Below, piece by piece: positions 40,252-49,077 of a stretch of DNA of 64,000 nt. Source of the DNA: Clostridiales bacterium (GTDB lineage: Bacteria; Bacillota; Clostridia; Christensenellales; Aristaeellaceae). Numbering within the stretch: the stretch's first letter is position 1; every line of letters starts with the position of its first letter. The translations under genes and the position numbers were made by a program. Below the pieces are notes generated by a model. It was given only the letters and a program-made list of their open reading frames with translations. It was not told the origin of the DNA and made no database searches. The stretch is taken from assembly GCA_015056145.1 (NCBI GenBank), contig SVGY01000007.1:1-64000 (forward strand), given 5' to 3'.

Positions 40252-41517
40252 TCAAAGCTTTTCCCGGCGGATATCTGCGCCCAGGGAGCGCAGCTTTTCC
40301 TCGATGCGCTCGTATCCACGATCGATAAAAGAGGTCTCGTAGATTTCCGTAACGCCTTTTGCCATAAGGCCTGCTACTACCAGCGCAGCGCCGGCACGCA
40401 GGTCGGTAACGGTAACAGGTGCGCCGTACATTTCCTCCACGCCCTCGATAAGCACGGTGCGGTCCATCAGCTTGATTTTTGCGCCCATGCGCCGCAATTC
40501 GTCCAGGTGTTTAAACCGCTGCTCAAAGATGGTCTCGCTGACGGTGGAGGTACCATTTGCCATGCACAGAAGGGCTGTCATGGGCTGCTGCAGGTCGGTG
40601 GGGAAACCAGGATAAACCTGGGTTTTGACGTTTACGGCACGCTGTACGGTTTGGGGTTGGATACGGATGCTGTCGTCGTTTTCCGTCACTTTGATGCCCA
40701 TTTCCAAAAGCTTGGCGGTAAGGGCCTCCATGTGGGTGGGAATGCAGCCGCGGATGGTTACATCGCCACGGGTTGCAGCGGCGGCGATCATCAGTGTACC
40801 GGTTTCGATCTGGTCGGGAATGACGGTGTAGGTGCAGCCATGCAGCTCTTTTACGCCACGGACGCGGATAACATCCGTGCCGGCGCCTTTTACCTTGGCG
40901 CCCATGCTGTTAAGGAAGTTTGCCAGGTCCACGATGTGGGGTTCCTTGGCGGCGTTGTAAATAACGGTGGTACCCTCTGCACGGGCGGCCGCCAGCATCA
41001 CGTTGATGGTTCCGCCAACGGTGACCATATCAAAAAACACGTCATTGCCGGTGAGCCGCTCGGTTTTGGCGTACACTACGCCGCCCCGGTCGTCAATCTG
41101 GCAACCCAGCGCCTGAAAACCTTTCAGATGCTGGTCGATAGGCCGGGATGCAAAATCGCACCCACCAGGATAGGCCACTTCAGCCTTGCCGCAGCGGCCC
41201 AGCAAAGCGCCCAGCAGATAGTAGCTGGCACGGAGCCGGCGGGTCTGGGAATAATCCACCTGATATCCCGTGGAGCCGGAAGCGTCGATGGTCATGTGGC
41301 TGCCGGCAACGTAATCAACCTTTGCACCCAGCAGGCGGAGAATGTCCACCAGCGCATGTACATCCGCAATGTCGGGCAGATTCTCTATGGTGCAGGGCTC
41401 ATTGCAAAGGAGCGCTGCAGGAATGACAGCAACAGCGGTGTTTTTACCGCCGCTTACCGTGATTTCACCCATGAGAGGGATGCCGCCTGTGATGAGCATT
41501 TTGTCTTTATGTGCCAT
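40252..41517 (-). CDS. murA: UDP-N-acetylglucosamine 1-carboxyvinyltransferase
   Basis: The protein (421 aa) transfers enolpyruvate to UDP-GlcNAc, the first step to muramic acid. Motifs: VSGGKNTAVAVIPAALL, RRLRASYYLLGALLGRCGKA and PGGCDFASRPIDQHL. The active-site Cys120 is present, which predicts fosfomycin sensitivity. The ATG at 41517 lies ~23 bases after the Shine-Dalgarno-like GAGGTGAGG, and a small hairpin (GGCC/GGCC, 41524-41538) sits between them and may bring them together. Confidence 0.95.
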   Translation of the reverse strand: MAHKDKMLITGGIPLMGEITVSGGKNTAVAVIPAALLCNEPCTIENLPDIADVHALVDILRLLGAKVDYVAGSHMTIDASGSTGYQVDYSQTRRLRASYYLLGALLGRCGKAEVAYPGGCDFASRPIDQHLKGFQALGCQIDDRGGVVYAKTERLTGNDVFFDMVTVGGTINVMLAAARAEGTTVIYNAAKEPHIVDLANFLNSMGAKVKGAGTDVIRVRGVKELHGCTYTVIPDQIETGTLMIAAAATRGDVTIRGCIPTHMEALTAKLLEMGIKVTENDDSIRIQPQTVQRAVNVKTQVYPGFPTDLQQPMTALLCMANGTSTVSETIFEQRFKHLDELRRMGAKIKLMDRTVLIEGVEEMYGAPVTVTDLRAGAALVVAGLMAKGVTEIYETSFIDRGYERIEEKLRSLGADIRREKL

Positions 41518-41753
41518 AAAACCGGCCTGCGTAAGGCCGTCCTCACCTCGTTTCAAAGCGTTGGGGGCAAAAGCCCGTCCATTGCAACATAGAAACCTCA
41601 AGTTATTATACACTTTTTTTCATATGTTGGCAAGCAGAGGAAGGCAAGCCCTCAGAACAGAGTGAAGCGGCTTTGCTTTTTCTTTCGTCATGTGCTATAC
41701 TGCTTAAGACTGACCCCTTCGGAATGGAAAATAAGCTAAGGGAGGCCTTTCCA

Positions 41754-42404
41754 TTGAGCGATATTATCAAGGCGATCATTGTAGCCGTTGCGGCATACCT
41801 GCTGGGATGCATTTCCACAGGTACCATCATTTCCAACAAGAAAGGCGTGAATATCCGCAACGCCGGCAGCAAGAATACGGGTGCAAGCAATGTGCTGCGG
41901 GTGCTTGGCGTGAAGGCGGGTATTGTTACTTTCCTTGGAGATTTTTTCAAGGCAGCCCTTGCATGCCTTATCGGCCAGCTGTTGCTGCCCCGGGCTTTCG
42001 GCGTGGACGGCTTTGGCCGTATTCTCGCAGGCCTGTTTGTGATTTTGGGCCATAACTGGCCGGTGTTTTTCGGATTCAAGGGCGGCAAGGGCGTGGCCTG
42101 CTCCACCGCCGTGCTGGTGTGCGTGGATTTTTTTCCCGGCCTGATTGCCATCGTTCTTTGCGTGCTGGTTATCTGGCTTACCCGGTTTATCAGCCTTGGC
42201 AGCATGGTGATGCTCACTGTGTTTATGATCCTGACGCTGGTACTGCATTGGGGTCAATGGGTGCTGTGCACTTTCAGCGTGATCATCTGGGCGCTGTGCG
42301 TATGGCGTCACCGTGCCAATATCCAGCGGTTGTTGGCAGGCACGGAGAACAAAATCGGAAACAGGGTTGCGCCGGCAGAAGAAACAAAAGGAAATAAAGA
42401 TTGA
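41754..42404 (+). CDS. plsY: Acyl-phosphate glycerol-3-phosphate acyltransferase
   Basis: Membrane enzyme (216 aa) starting phospholipid synthesis. Motifs: LLGCISTGTIISNKK, IRNAGSKNTGASNVLRVLG, GHNWPVFFGFKGGKGVACST and several transmembrane helices. The start is TTG at 41754, 8 bases after GGGAGG. The longer frame from 41673 adds residues without a ribosome binding site. The C-terminal ~25 residues are a charged tail. Confidence 0.93.
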   Translation: MSDIIKAIIVAVAAYLLGCISTGTIISNKKGVNIRNAGSKNTGASNVLRVLGVKAGIVTFLGDFFKAALACLIGQLLLPRAFGVDGFGRILAGLFVILGHNWPVFFGFKGGKGVACSTAVLVCVDFFPGLIAIVLCVLVIWLTRFISLGSMVMLTVFMILTLVLHWGQWVLCTFSVIIWALCVWRHRANIQRLLAGTENKIGNRVAPAEETKGNKD

Positions 42405-42423
42405 TTTTTTTGGAAACGGGTAC

Positions 42424-42452
42424 TTGACAAGGTTCGATTTTGGTAGTAATAT
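42424..42452 (+). promoter_or_regulatory. Promoter of the feo operon
   Basis: TTGACA, exact 17-base spacer, TAATAT, with the first palindromic operator starting 7 bases downstream. Confidence 0.8.
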
Positions 42453-42458
42453 CTTAGC

Positions 42459-42476
42459 GGTTAGTAAATACTAACC
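42459..42476. promoter_or_regulatory. Iron-regulator operator, box 1 (GTTAG-N6-CTAAC)
   Basis: GGTTAGTAAATACTAACC, a perfect palindrome at the expected transcript start. It is followed by TTTTTTT, so it could also act as a terminator hairpin. Confidence 0.6.
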
Positions 42477-42492
42477 GTTTTTTTGAAGGAAG

Positions 42493-42510
42493 TGTTAGTC
42501 TCAGCTAACA
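42493..42510. promoter_or_regulatory. Iron-regulator operator, box 2 (GTTAG-N6-CTAAC)
   Basis: TGTTAGTCTCAGCTAACA in the feoA leader; same half-sites and spacing as box 1. Confidence 0.6.
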
Positions 42511-42548
42511 ATTCCTTCTGATGAAGTCTGCGATAAGGAGAGGCTGGA

Positions 42549-42767
42549 ATGATTATGGATCTGCGTACTGTTGAAGAAGGCAAGGAGTACATTATCCGTG
42601 AAATCGCAACGGATGACGAGGAGCTTAATTCGTTTTTGTTTTCGTTGGGATGCTACAGTGGCGAGCCCATCACTGTAATCAGCAGAAAACGTCGTGGCTG
42701 CGTGATCGCCGTCAAGGACGGACGCTATTCTATTGATGATCAGCTGGCAGAAGCCATCGTGGTGTAA
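42549..42767 (+). CDS. feoA: Ferrous iron transport protein A
   Basis: Small SH3-like protein (72 aa) that assists FeoB on the cytoplasmic side. The core reads FSLGCYSGEPITVISRKRRG then VAVKDGRYSIDDQLAEAIVV in FeoA fashion. AAGGAGAGG precedes the ATG. First gene of the feo operon. Confidence 0.9.
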   Translation: MIMDLRTVEEGKEYIIREIATDDEELNSFLFSLGCYSGEPITVISRKRRGCVIAVKDGRYSIDDQLAEAIVV

Positions 42768-42779
42768 AGTTAACGCCGC

Positions 42780-42803
42780 AGACGGCCAACAGGCCGTTTT
42801 CTT
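42780..42803 (+). terminator. Hairpin between feoA and feoB (possible attenuator)
   Basis: GACGGCC AACA GGCCGT followed by TTTTC; would lower feoB relative to feoA. Confidence 0.5.
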
Positions 42804-42812
42804 TTCCAATGA

Positions 42813-42830
42813 GGTTAGATGATGCTAACT
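42813..42830. promoter_or_regulatory. Iron-regulator operator, box 3 (GTTAG-N6-CTAAC)
   Basis: GGTTAGATGATGCTAACT between feoA and feoB. Third occurrence of the same palindrome. Confidence 0.55.
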
Positions 42831-42880
42831 GCCGAAGGCTGAGGCTGAAGGCGTGTGCATAGAGGTAAGGAGGATATTTC

Positions 42881-44893
42881 ATGAGAATTGCTTTGACTGG
42901 TAATCCCAACAGCGGCAAAACAACCATGTACAATGCGTTGACAGGCCGCAATGAACGGGTTGGCAACTGGGCCGGCGTTACCGTTGAAAAGAAGGAATTT
43001 CCCATCAAGAAAGCCTACACCGATGGGCGTGAAGATGTTGTTGCCGTCGATTTGCCCGGCGCATACTCCATGTCTCCCTTCACTTCCGAGGAAAGCATCA
43101 CTTCCCGGTATGTGCAGGACGAAAATCCTGATGTGATTGTGAACATTGTGGATGCAACCAATCTCAGCCGCAGCCTTTTCTTTACAACGCAGCTGCTGGA
43201 ATTGGGCGTACCCGTTGTGGTAGCCCTGAACAAGGCCGATGTGAACGAAAAGAAGCAGACGGAAATCAAAGTAAGTTCTTTGAGTGGGAAACTGGGTTGC
43301 CCTGTGGTGGAAACCACTTCCACCACAGGCGAAGGCCTGAAGGAAATTGTTGGTGAAGCCATGGCTGCAGCTGGCAAGGAACAAGCCGCTCCCTATACGC
43401 AGGGCGATATTGATCTGACCAGTAAAGCTGCCGTGGAAGCTGCCGACCGTCAGCGCTTCCAGTTCGTAAACGGTGTGGTGAGCGAGGTGGAAACCCGCAA
43501 AGTCCTCACCAGAGACAAGAACGTTCAGGACAACATCGACGCCGTGCTGACGCACCCTGTTCTGGGACTTGTCATCTTTGCGGCAGTAATGTTCCTTGTG
43601 TTCCACATTTCCCAGTCCGATGGACCGCTGGGCCTTGGTGTATGGCTGGCCGACACTCTTGTAGGCTGGATTGAAACCTTTCAGGGCTGGGTTGGCGGCC
43701 TGATGGCAGATGCGCATCCCCTGCTGTATGCGCTGGTCGTGGATGGCGTGATCGGCGGCGTTGGTGCCGTTGTTGGGTTCCTGCCGCTGGTTATGGTAAT
43801 GTACTTTCTCATTGCGCTGCTGGAAGACTGTGGCTATATGGCCCGTGCCTCGGTTGTGCTTGATCCCATCTTTAAGAAAGTAGGCCTTTCCGGTAAGTCG
43901 GTTATTCCCTTTGTGATCGGTACCGGATGCGCTATTCCGGGCGTTATGGCCTGCCGAACCATTCGCAATGAACGTGAACGCCGTGCCACGGCCATGCTGA
44001 CTCCCTTCATGCCCTGCGGCGCAAAGCTGCCGGTAATTGCTCTGTTTGCAGGCGCTTTCTTTGAAGATGCCAGCTGGGTTGGTACGCTGATGTATTTCGT
44101 AGGTATCTTGCTGATTTTCCTTGGCGCATTGCTCATTAACCTTATTACCGGTCATAAGAACCGCAAGTCCTTCTTCATCATTGAGCTGCCTGAATACAAA
44201 TGGCCCAGCCTGAAGCGGGCTTTCGTATCCATGTGCAGCCGTGGCTGGGCTTATATCGTCAAAGCCGCCACCATTATCCTTCTTTGCAACACTGCTGTGC
44301 AGATCATGCAGTCTTTCACCTGGAGCTTCCAGGTGGCCGAAACGGCAGAGAGCTCTATTCTGGCATCCATTGCCCATCCGTTTGCCTATGTGCTGCTGCC
44401 CATCGTGGGTGTGCTTAGCTGGCAGCTGGCAGCAGCGGCGGTGACAGGCTTCATTGCCAAGGAGAATGTTGTGGGAACGCTGGCTGTGTGCTTCGTTGGC
44501 CTTGAGAACCTTATCGATACCGAAGAACTGGCCCTGATGGAGGGCGCCGGTGCGGAGGTTGCTACCGTGTTTGCCATTACCAAAGTCGCCGCCCTGGCCT
44601 ATCTGATGTTTAACCTTTATACTCCTCCCTGCTTTGCAGCCATCGGTGCCATGAATTCTGAAATGAAGGATAAAAAGTGGCTGTGGGGCGGCATCGGGTT
44701 CCAGCTGTGCACTGGCTTTACGCTGGGCTATCTGGTGTATCAGATCGGTACTTTGATTACCACCGGTTCCGTGGGTGCAGGTTTCCTGCCCGGCTTGATT
44801 GCCGTGCTGGCTATTGCTGCGGTGATCGTAAACATTATTGTAAAGACCAACCAGAACCTCAAGAAGGAATACGAGCTGAAGGCTCAAGCCTGA
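42881..44893 (+). CDS. feoB: Ferrous iron transporter B
   Basis: GTP-driven Fe(II) importer of the inner membrane (670 aa). The N-terminal G domain has GNPNSGKTTMYN, DLPGAYSMSP and ALNKADV. Gate motifs and about 8-10 membrane helices follow, including IGTGCAIPGVMACRTI and LTPFMPCGAKLPV. AAGGAGG lies before the ATG. Confidence 0.97.
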   Translation: MRIALTGNPNSGKTTMYNALTGRNERVGNWAGVTVEKKEFPIKKAYTDGREDVVAVDLPGAYSMSPFTSEESITSRYVQDENPDVIVNIVDATNLSRSLFFTTQLLELGVPVVVALNKADVNEKKQTEIKVSSLSGKLGCPVVETTSTTGEGLKEIVGEAMAAAGKEQAAPYTQGDIDLTSKAAVEAADRQRFQFVNGVVSEVETRKVLTRDKNVQDNIDAVLTHPVLGLVIFAAVMFLVFHISQSDGPLGLGVWLADTLVGWIETFQGWVGGLMADAHPLLYALVVDGVIGGVGAVVGFLPLVMVMYFLIALLEDCGYMARASVVLDPIFKKVGLSGKSVIPFVIGTGCAIPGVMACRTIRNERERRATAMLTPFMPCGAKLPVIALFAGAFFEDASWVGTLMYFVGILLIFLGALLINLITGHKNRKSFFIIELPEYKWPSLKRAFVSMCSRGWAYIVKAATIILLCNTAVQIMQSFTWSFQVAETAESSILASIAHPFAYVLLPIVGVLSWQLAAAAVTGFIAKENVVGTLAVCFVGLENLIDTEELALMEGAGAEVATVFAITKVAALAYLMFNLYTPPCFAAIGAMNSEMKDKKWLWGGIGFQLCTGFTLGYLVYQIGTLITTGSVGAGFLPGLIAVLAIAAVIVNIIVKTNQNLKKEYELKAQA

Positions 44894-44932
44894 AGAAAGA
44901 ATTCGCCATATTTTTGCGAGGAGTGAAACAAG

Positions 44933-45082
44933 ATGACAAATGCGATCGTGATTCTGGTGCTGCTGGCCGTGCTTGGCTCCGCTGCCGCCTATCTTGTTAA
45001 GGCAAAGAAAAGCGGCGTAAAGTGTATCGGCTGCCCCGATGGCTGCAAGGGTTGCAAGGGCGGTTGCTCCTGCAATCAATGA
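44933..45082 (+). CDS. FeoB-associated Cys-rich membrane protein
   Basis: The protein (49 aa) has one N-terminal membrane helix (NAIVILVLLAVLGSAAAYLV), then a Lys-rich turn and five Cys in C-x2-C-x3-C-x2-C-x3-C order (CIGCPDGCKGCKGGCSC). This is the layout of the small FeoB-associated family. GAGGAGTG precedes the ATG, 40 bases after feoB. It may handle iron at the FeoB exit. Confidence 0.85.
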   Translation: MTNAIVILVLLAVLGSAAAYLVKAKKSGVKCIGCPDGCKGCKGGCSCNQ

Positions 45083-45090
45083 TGCGGACA

Positions 45091-45134
45091 AACAAACCCG
45101 TTTCCCGGAAACTCTCCTGGGAAACGGGTTTGTT
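45091..45134 (+). terminator. Terminator of the feo operon
   Basis: Long stem AACAAACCCGTTTCCC / GGGAAACGGGTTTGTT with a short loop. Confidence 0.85.
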
Positions 45135-45152
45135 ATATTTGCCGGGCGAAGA

Positions 45153-46709
45153 TCACTCAGCAGGATTGTCACCAATGGAATCGGTGACGCTGACTGTCAC
45201 CTTGCGGTCGTAGCAGGCGAAAACCGCATTGATGTGGTCTTGCGGCAGACGGGGCGTCAGCAGGCTGACCACAGGCACGATGATCAGTCCGGCCAGCATG
45301 CAGAAAACGCCGGCGTTGATGGGGGACTGAAGCAGCGTGGGGAAAAGATCCCTGAAGAAGATGTTGCCAAGCATGATCACCGTGGAGAAAAGGAAGCTGA
45401 ACCAAACGGAGGCGGGAGTGGCTCTATTCCAGTACAGGCCGTAGAGGAAGGGGGCAAGGAATGCGCCGGCCAGAGCGCCCCAGCTTACGCCCATCAGCTG
45501 GGCGATAAAGGTAACGTTGGATTTGTACTGGATCAGCGCCAGCACCACGGAAATCAGGATGAACACCACAATGAGGGCACGCATGGTAAGCAGCTGTTTC
45601 TTTTCGTCCATATCCTTCACAACGGTTCCCTTGATGAAGTCCAGGGTGAGGGTGGAGGAGGATGTCAGCACCAGGGAGGAAAGGGTGGACATGGAAGCAG
45701 AAAGCACCAGTACCACCACCACTGCGATCAGGAAAGGAGAAAGCCCGGAAAGCATAGTGGGAATAATGGCATCGTAGGTTTGGGTGGCTACGTCCACCTG
45801 ATCGGCGTAGAGCCGGCCAAAGCCGCCAAGGAAGTAACATCCGCCTGCCACTACGGCAGCGAACAGCGTGGAAATAACCATGCCTTTGTTGATGGAGTTT
45901 TCGCTCTTGATGGCATAGAACTTCTGCACCATCTGGGGGAGGCCCCAGGTGCCCAGCGAGGTGAGCAGGACCACACCCAGCAAATTGATAGGATCGGGCC
46001 CAAAGAAGGAAGCAAAGATGCCGGGCGTTTCGGAAACGGAGGGGTCGGATACCTGTCCCAGCTTGTTGAGGGCCTCCATAAAGCCGCCCTGAATATTCAG
46101 CACGGCGGCAATCACTGCCACAATGCCCACCAGCATAATGATTCCCTGAATGAAATCGTTGATGGCGGTGGCCATATATCCTCCGGCGATGACGTAAATG
46201 GCGGTAAGGATAGCCATGGCGATAACGCATACGCTGTAATCGATGTTGAACGCCATGCCGAAAAGACGGCTGAGGCCATTGTAGAGGGAAGCGGTGTAGG
46301 GGATCAGGAAAATGAAGATGATGGCAGAAGCTGCGATTTTCAGGGAAGGACGGTTATAGCGCCGCTCAAAGAACTGCGGCATGGTGGAACTGTCCAGATG
46401 CTGGGTCATGATCCGGGTGCGTCTGCCAAGACAGGCCCACGCCATCAGGGAGCCCAGAAGGGCATTGCCGATGCCGGCCCATGTGGCGGCGATGCCATAC
46501 TTCCAGCCGAACTGGCCAGCATATCCCACAAAAACCACCGCAGAGAAATAGGATGTACCATAGGCAAAGGCGGTAAGCCAAGGCCCTACGCTGCGACCGC
46601 CCAGAACGAAACCGTTCACGTCTGTGGCATGCTTGCGGCAGTAGAGGCCGATGCCGATAGTCATCCCGAAGAAGAGTGCCAGCATTGCAATTTTGATAAA
46701 GAGATCCAT
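45153..46709 (-). CDS. Sodium:solute symporter (SSS family)
   Basis: The protein (518 aa) has about 13 membrane helices. SSS hallmarks: DVNGFVLGGRSVGPWLTAFA, SYFSAVVFVGYAGQFGWKYG, VIAGGYMATAINDFIQGIIM, GTWGLPQMVQKFYAIKSE and LSASMSTLSSLVLTSSSTL. This is closest to PutP-like transporters for proline or other carboxylates; the substrate is not readable from sequence. Transcribed leftward alone. Confidence 0.88.
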   Translation of the reverse strand: MDLFIKIAMLALFFGMTIGIGLYCRKHATDVNGFVLGGRSVGPWLTAFAYGTSYFSAVVFVGYAGQFGWKYGIAATWAGIGNALLGSLMAWACLGRRTRIMTQHLDSSTMPQFFERRYNRPSLKIAASAIIFIFLIPYTASLYNGLSRLFGMAFNIDYSVCVIAMAILTAIYVIAGGYMATAINDFIQGIIMLVGIVAVIAAVLNIQGGFMEALNKLGQVSDPSVSETPGIFASFFGPDPINLLGVVLLTSLGTWGLPQMVQKFYAIKSENSINKGMVISTLFAAVVAGGCYFLGGFGRLYADQVDVATQTYDAIIPTMLSGLSPFLIAVVVVLVLSASMSTLSSLVLTSSSTLTLDFIKGTVVKDMDEKKQLLTMRALIVVFILISVVLALIQYKSNVTFIAQLMGVSWGALAGAFLAPFLYGLYWNRATPASVWFSFLFSTVIMLGNIFFRDLFPTLLQSPINAGVFCMLAGLIIVPVVSLLTPRLPQDHINAVFACYDRKVTVSVTDSIGDNPAE

Positions 46710-46821
46710 GGAAAAAAACTCCTTCCGTACTTCAGAAACTACATGGGGCGATTATAGCATACGCAGCAAGAACTGCCAAGGAAGGACAACGATTGTTTCC
46801 AAAAGAGAACAATTGTGCATA

Positions 46822-46846
46822 AAAATGCAGCCCCGGAGGGCTGCAT
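46822..46846 (-). terminator. Terminator after the membrane XRE regulator gene
   Basis: ATGCAGCCC / GGGCTGCAT with a T-run on the minus strand. Confidence 0.75.
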
Positions 46847-46848
46847 AA

Positions 46849-47511
46849 TCATGGATGGTCAATTTCTTCCATTTCGCAGGGAATATTGTTTTCCAGGCAA
46901 TAATCATGGATGGCGACGGTGTATTCGCCTGCATGGCCATAGTAGCCGTCGGCCTGAAAGGTCTCATCGAACCAGGGGCTGCCTTCCGCAGAAAGAATGG
47001 TCTGATTTCCGTCGCTGAGGATGGTGTAGCTTTGTACGACTCCATCCACGGTGCAGGTGATTTTTGTGGTGGTGAGCCGGGCTTCTTCTGCGGCTTTCTG
47101 GAAGGTAAGCAGCTTGCTGGCAAGGGTCACCAGCAGAATGATCACCGCCAAACCAATCAGCAGGCCCAGAAGAATTTTTTTGATCAGCTGGAGGGCTCGC
47201 TTGCGGTTTCGGGCCTGCATGGCGAGGTTTTCATTGAGAATGGCCAGCTGATTTGCGATTTCGGAGGTGTTGGGCTCTTCGGCAGGTTCGGTTTTTTCCC
47301 CGGCTGCATCGGGACTGCTGGTTTTGCTAAGCAGTTCGCCGGGAGATACCTCCAGTACTTCTGCCAGCTTTTCCAGCATTTCGGCATCGGGTACGGACAA
47401 GCCTTTTTCCCATTTGGATACGGTCTGTCGTACCACGTTGAGCTGCAACGCCAGCGTTTCCTGTGAATAACCTTTTTGCTTGCGGTAGTTTTTGATGTTT
47501 TCACCAATCAT
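46849..47511 (-). CDS. Membrane-anchored XRE-family regulator
   Basis: The protein (220 aa) has an N-terminal HTH (IGENIKNYRKQKGYSQETLA, VVRQTVSKWEKGLSVPDAEM), an acidic linker, one transmembrane helix (~115-140, LLGLLIGLAVIILLVTLAS) and an ~80-residue exported C-terminal part rich in Tyr, Thr and Asp. It may sense something outside the cell. GGAGG lies before the ATG at 47511. No partner gene is obvious; MATE and symporter genes flank it. Confidence 0.82.
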   Translation of the reverse strand: MIGENIKNYRKQKGYSQETLALQLNVVRQTVSKWEKGLSVPDAEMLEKLAEVLEVSPGELLSKTSSPDAAGEKTEPAEEPNTSEIANQLAILNENLAMQARNRKRALQLIKKILLGLLIGLAVIILLVTLASKLLTFQKAAEEARLTTTKITCTVDGVVQSYTILSDGNQTILSAEGSPWFDETFQADGYYGHAGEYTVAIHDYCLENNIPCEMEEIDHP

Positions 47512-47620
47512 TGAGGGGGACCTCCTTGCTGTGTATTCGTTGCCATCATAGCCACTGCTCCTGCCGTTGCGCAAGCAACGCAAAGTAACATGGCTGGAAA
47601 ATGTTGTTCGGTAAGAAAAA

Positions 47621-48997
47621 TCAGCAATCGGAGAGCGGCGGGGCCATTTCCTTCAGGGCTTTTTTAAACTGGAAGGAGAACAGGATGGCGGTGAAAATAA
47701 CGGCCAGAATATCCGCCACAGGTTCTGCCATAAACACGCCGGTGGTGGGATTGGCTACAAGATGAGGCATGATGTAGATCAGGGGAATCAGCAGCACAAA
47801 CTTGCGCATCACGGCTACAATGATGGAGTTGACCGCCTTGCCCAGAGAGGTGAAAGCCATCTGGCAAGCAATCTGTATGCCGAAAATGCCAATGCCGCCA
47901 AGGTAAATCCTCAGCATGGGAGAGGCGAAACGAATCAGCTCTTCATCGGGGGTAAAGATTCCCACAAAAACATGGGGGATCAGGGTGATAACACCCCACA
48001 GCAGCAGGGAGTAGGTAAGGCAGGTGATCAGCAGCAGCCGGAAGGCTTTTTTGACACGGGCCTCATTTTTTGCGCCGTAGTTGTAGCTGAGGATGGGCTG
48101 CGCTCCCTGGGCCACGCCCTGCATGGGCAGCATGGCAAACTGCATTACGCTGCTCAGAATGGTCATGGTTCCCACGGCAATATCGCCGCCATAGCGTAAA
48201 AGGGACGAATTGAAGCAAACGGAAATAACGCTTTCACTTGCCTGCATCACAAAGGCCGCCGCACCCAGGGCAATACAGGGGAGGATGATCCGGGCCTGAA
48301 GGCGCAGGTTTTCCCTGCGGATTTTCAGCAGGGTCTTTTTGCCTGAAAGGAAGGCCAGAATCCACAGACAGGAGATAAACTGAGAAAGTATGGTAGCAAG
48401 GGCAGCGCCCTCCACACCCATGCCAAGGACGAAAATAAAGACAGGATCCAGCACGATATTGCTCACTGCGCCGATCACCACGGACATCATGGCTACAGAG
48501 GTAAAACCCTGAGCGGTGATGAACGTGTTCATGCCCAGCGTAAGCTGAACAAACAGGGTGCCCATTGCATAGATATTCATGTAATCTGTAGCGTAGCCGA
48601 TGGTGTTTTCGCTGGCACCGAAGGCGAGAAGAAGGTCCTCGTTCCATATCAGCAGCACGGCGGTGATCGCCAGGGAAACGATCAGCTGCAGGCTGAAGCA
48701 GTTTCCCAGCGTCTTTTCGGCAGAGGCATTGTCCTGCCTGCCCATAAAGATGGAGGCCCGGGGTGCGCCTCCGGAGCTGACCAGCGCCGCAAAGGCGGCC
48801 ACCAGCATGATCAGCGGCATGCACACGCCAACGCCCGTGAGGGCAAGGCTTCCGTCGCCGGGCATGTGGCCGATGTAGATTCTGTCCACGATGTTGTAGA
48901 GCATGTTGATAAGCTGCGCCACCACGGTGGGGATGGACAGCCGGACAAGCAGTTTTCCAATGGGCTGGGTGCCCAGAAACTCGTTTTTGTTATTCAT
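47621..48997 (-). CDS. MATE-family efflux transporter
   Basis: The protein (458 aa) has 12 predicted helices and the MATE pattern: FLGTQPIGKLLVRLSIPTVV, YNIVDRIYIGHMPG, GGAPRASIFMGRQDNASAEK, and in the second half YNYGAKNEARVKKAFR. It exports cationic drugs or metabolites using an ion gradient. The ATG at 48997 follows AAAGGA. Confidence 0.9.
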   Translation of the reverse strand: MNNKNEFLGTQPIGKLLVRLSIPTVVAQLINMLYNIVDRIYIGHMPGDGSLALTGVGVCMPLIMLVAAFAALVSSGGAPRASIFMGRQDNASAEKTLGNCFSLQLIVSLAITAVLLIWNEDLLLAFGASENTIGYATDYMNIYAMGTLFVQLTLGMNTFITAQGFTSVAMMSVVIGAVSNIVLDPVFIFVLGMGVEGAALATILSQFISCLWILAFLSGKKTLLKIRRENLRLQARIILPCIALGAAAFVMQASESVISVCFNSSLLRYGGDIAVGTMTILSSVMQFAMLPMQGVAQGAQPILSYNYGAKNEARVKKAFRLLLITCLTYSLLLWGVITLIPHVFVGIFTPDEELIRFASPMLRIYLGGIGIFGIQIACQMAFTSLGKAVNSIIVAVMRKFVLLIPLIYIMPHLVANPTTGVFMAEPVADILAVIFTAILFSFQFKKALKEMAPPLSDC

Positions 48998-49029
48998 GGA
49001 GCTTTGGTCCTTTCCTGATGGATGCAAAT

Positions 49030-49063
49030 AAAAAACCGGCAGGGAACAGAGCCCTGCCGGTGA
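49030..49063 (-). terminator. Terminator of the DegV gene
   Basis: CCGGCAGGG / CCCTGCCGG followed on the minus strand by TTTTTTATTT. Confidence 0.85.
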
Positions 49064-49077
49064 TGGGATTCGGATGC

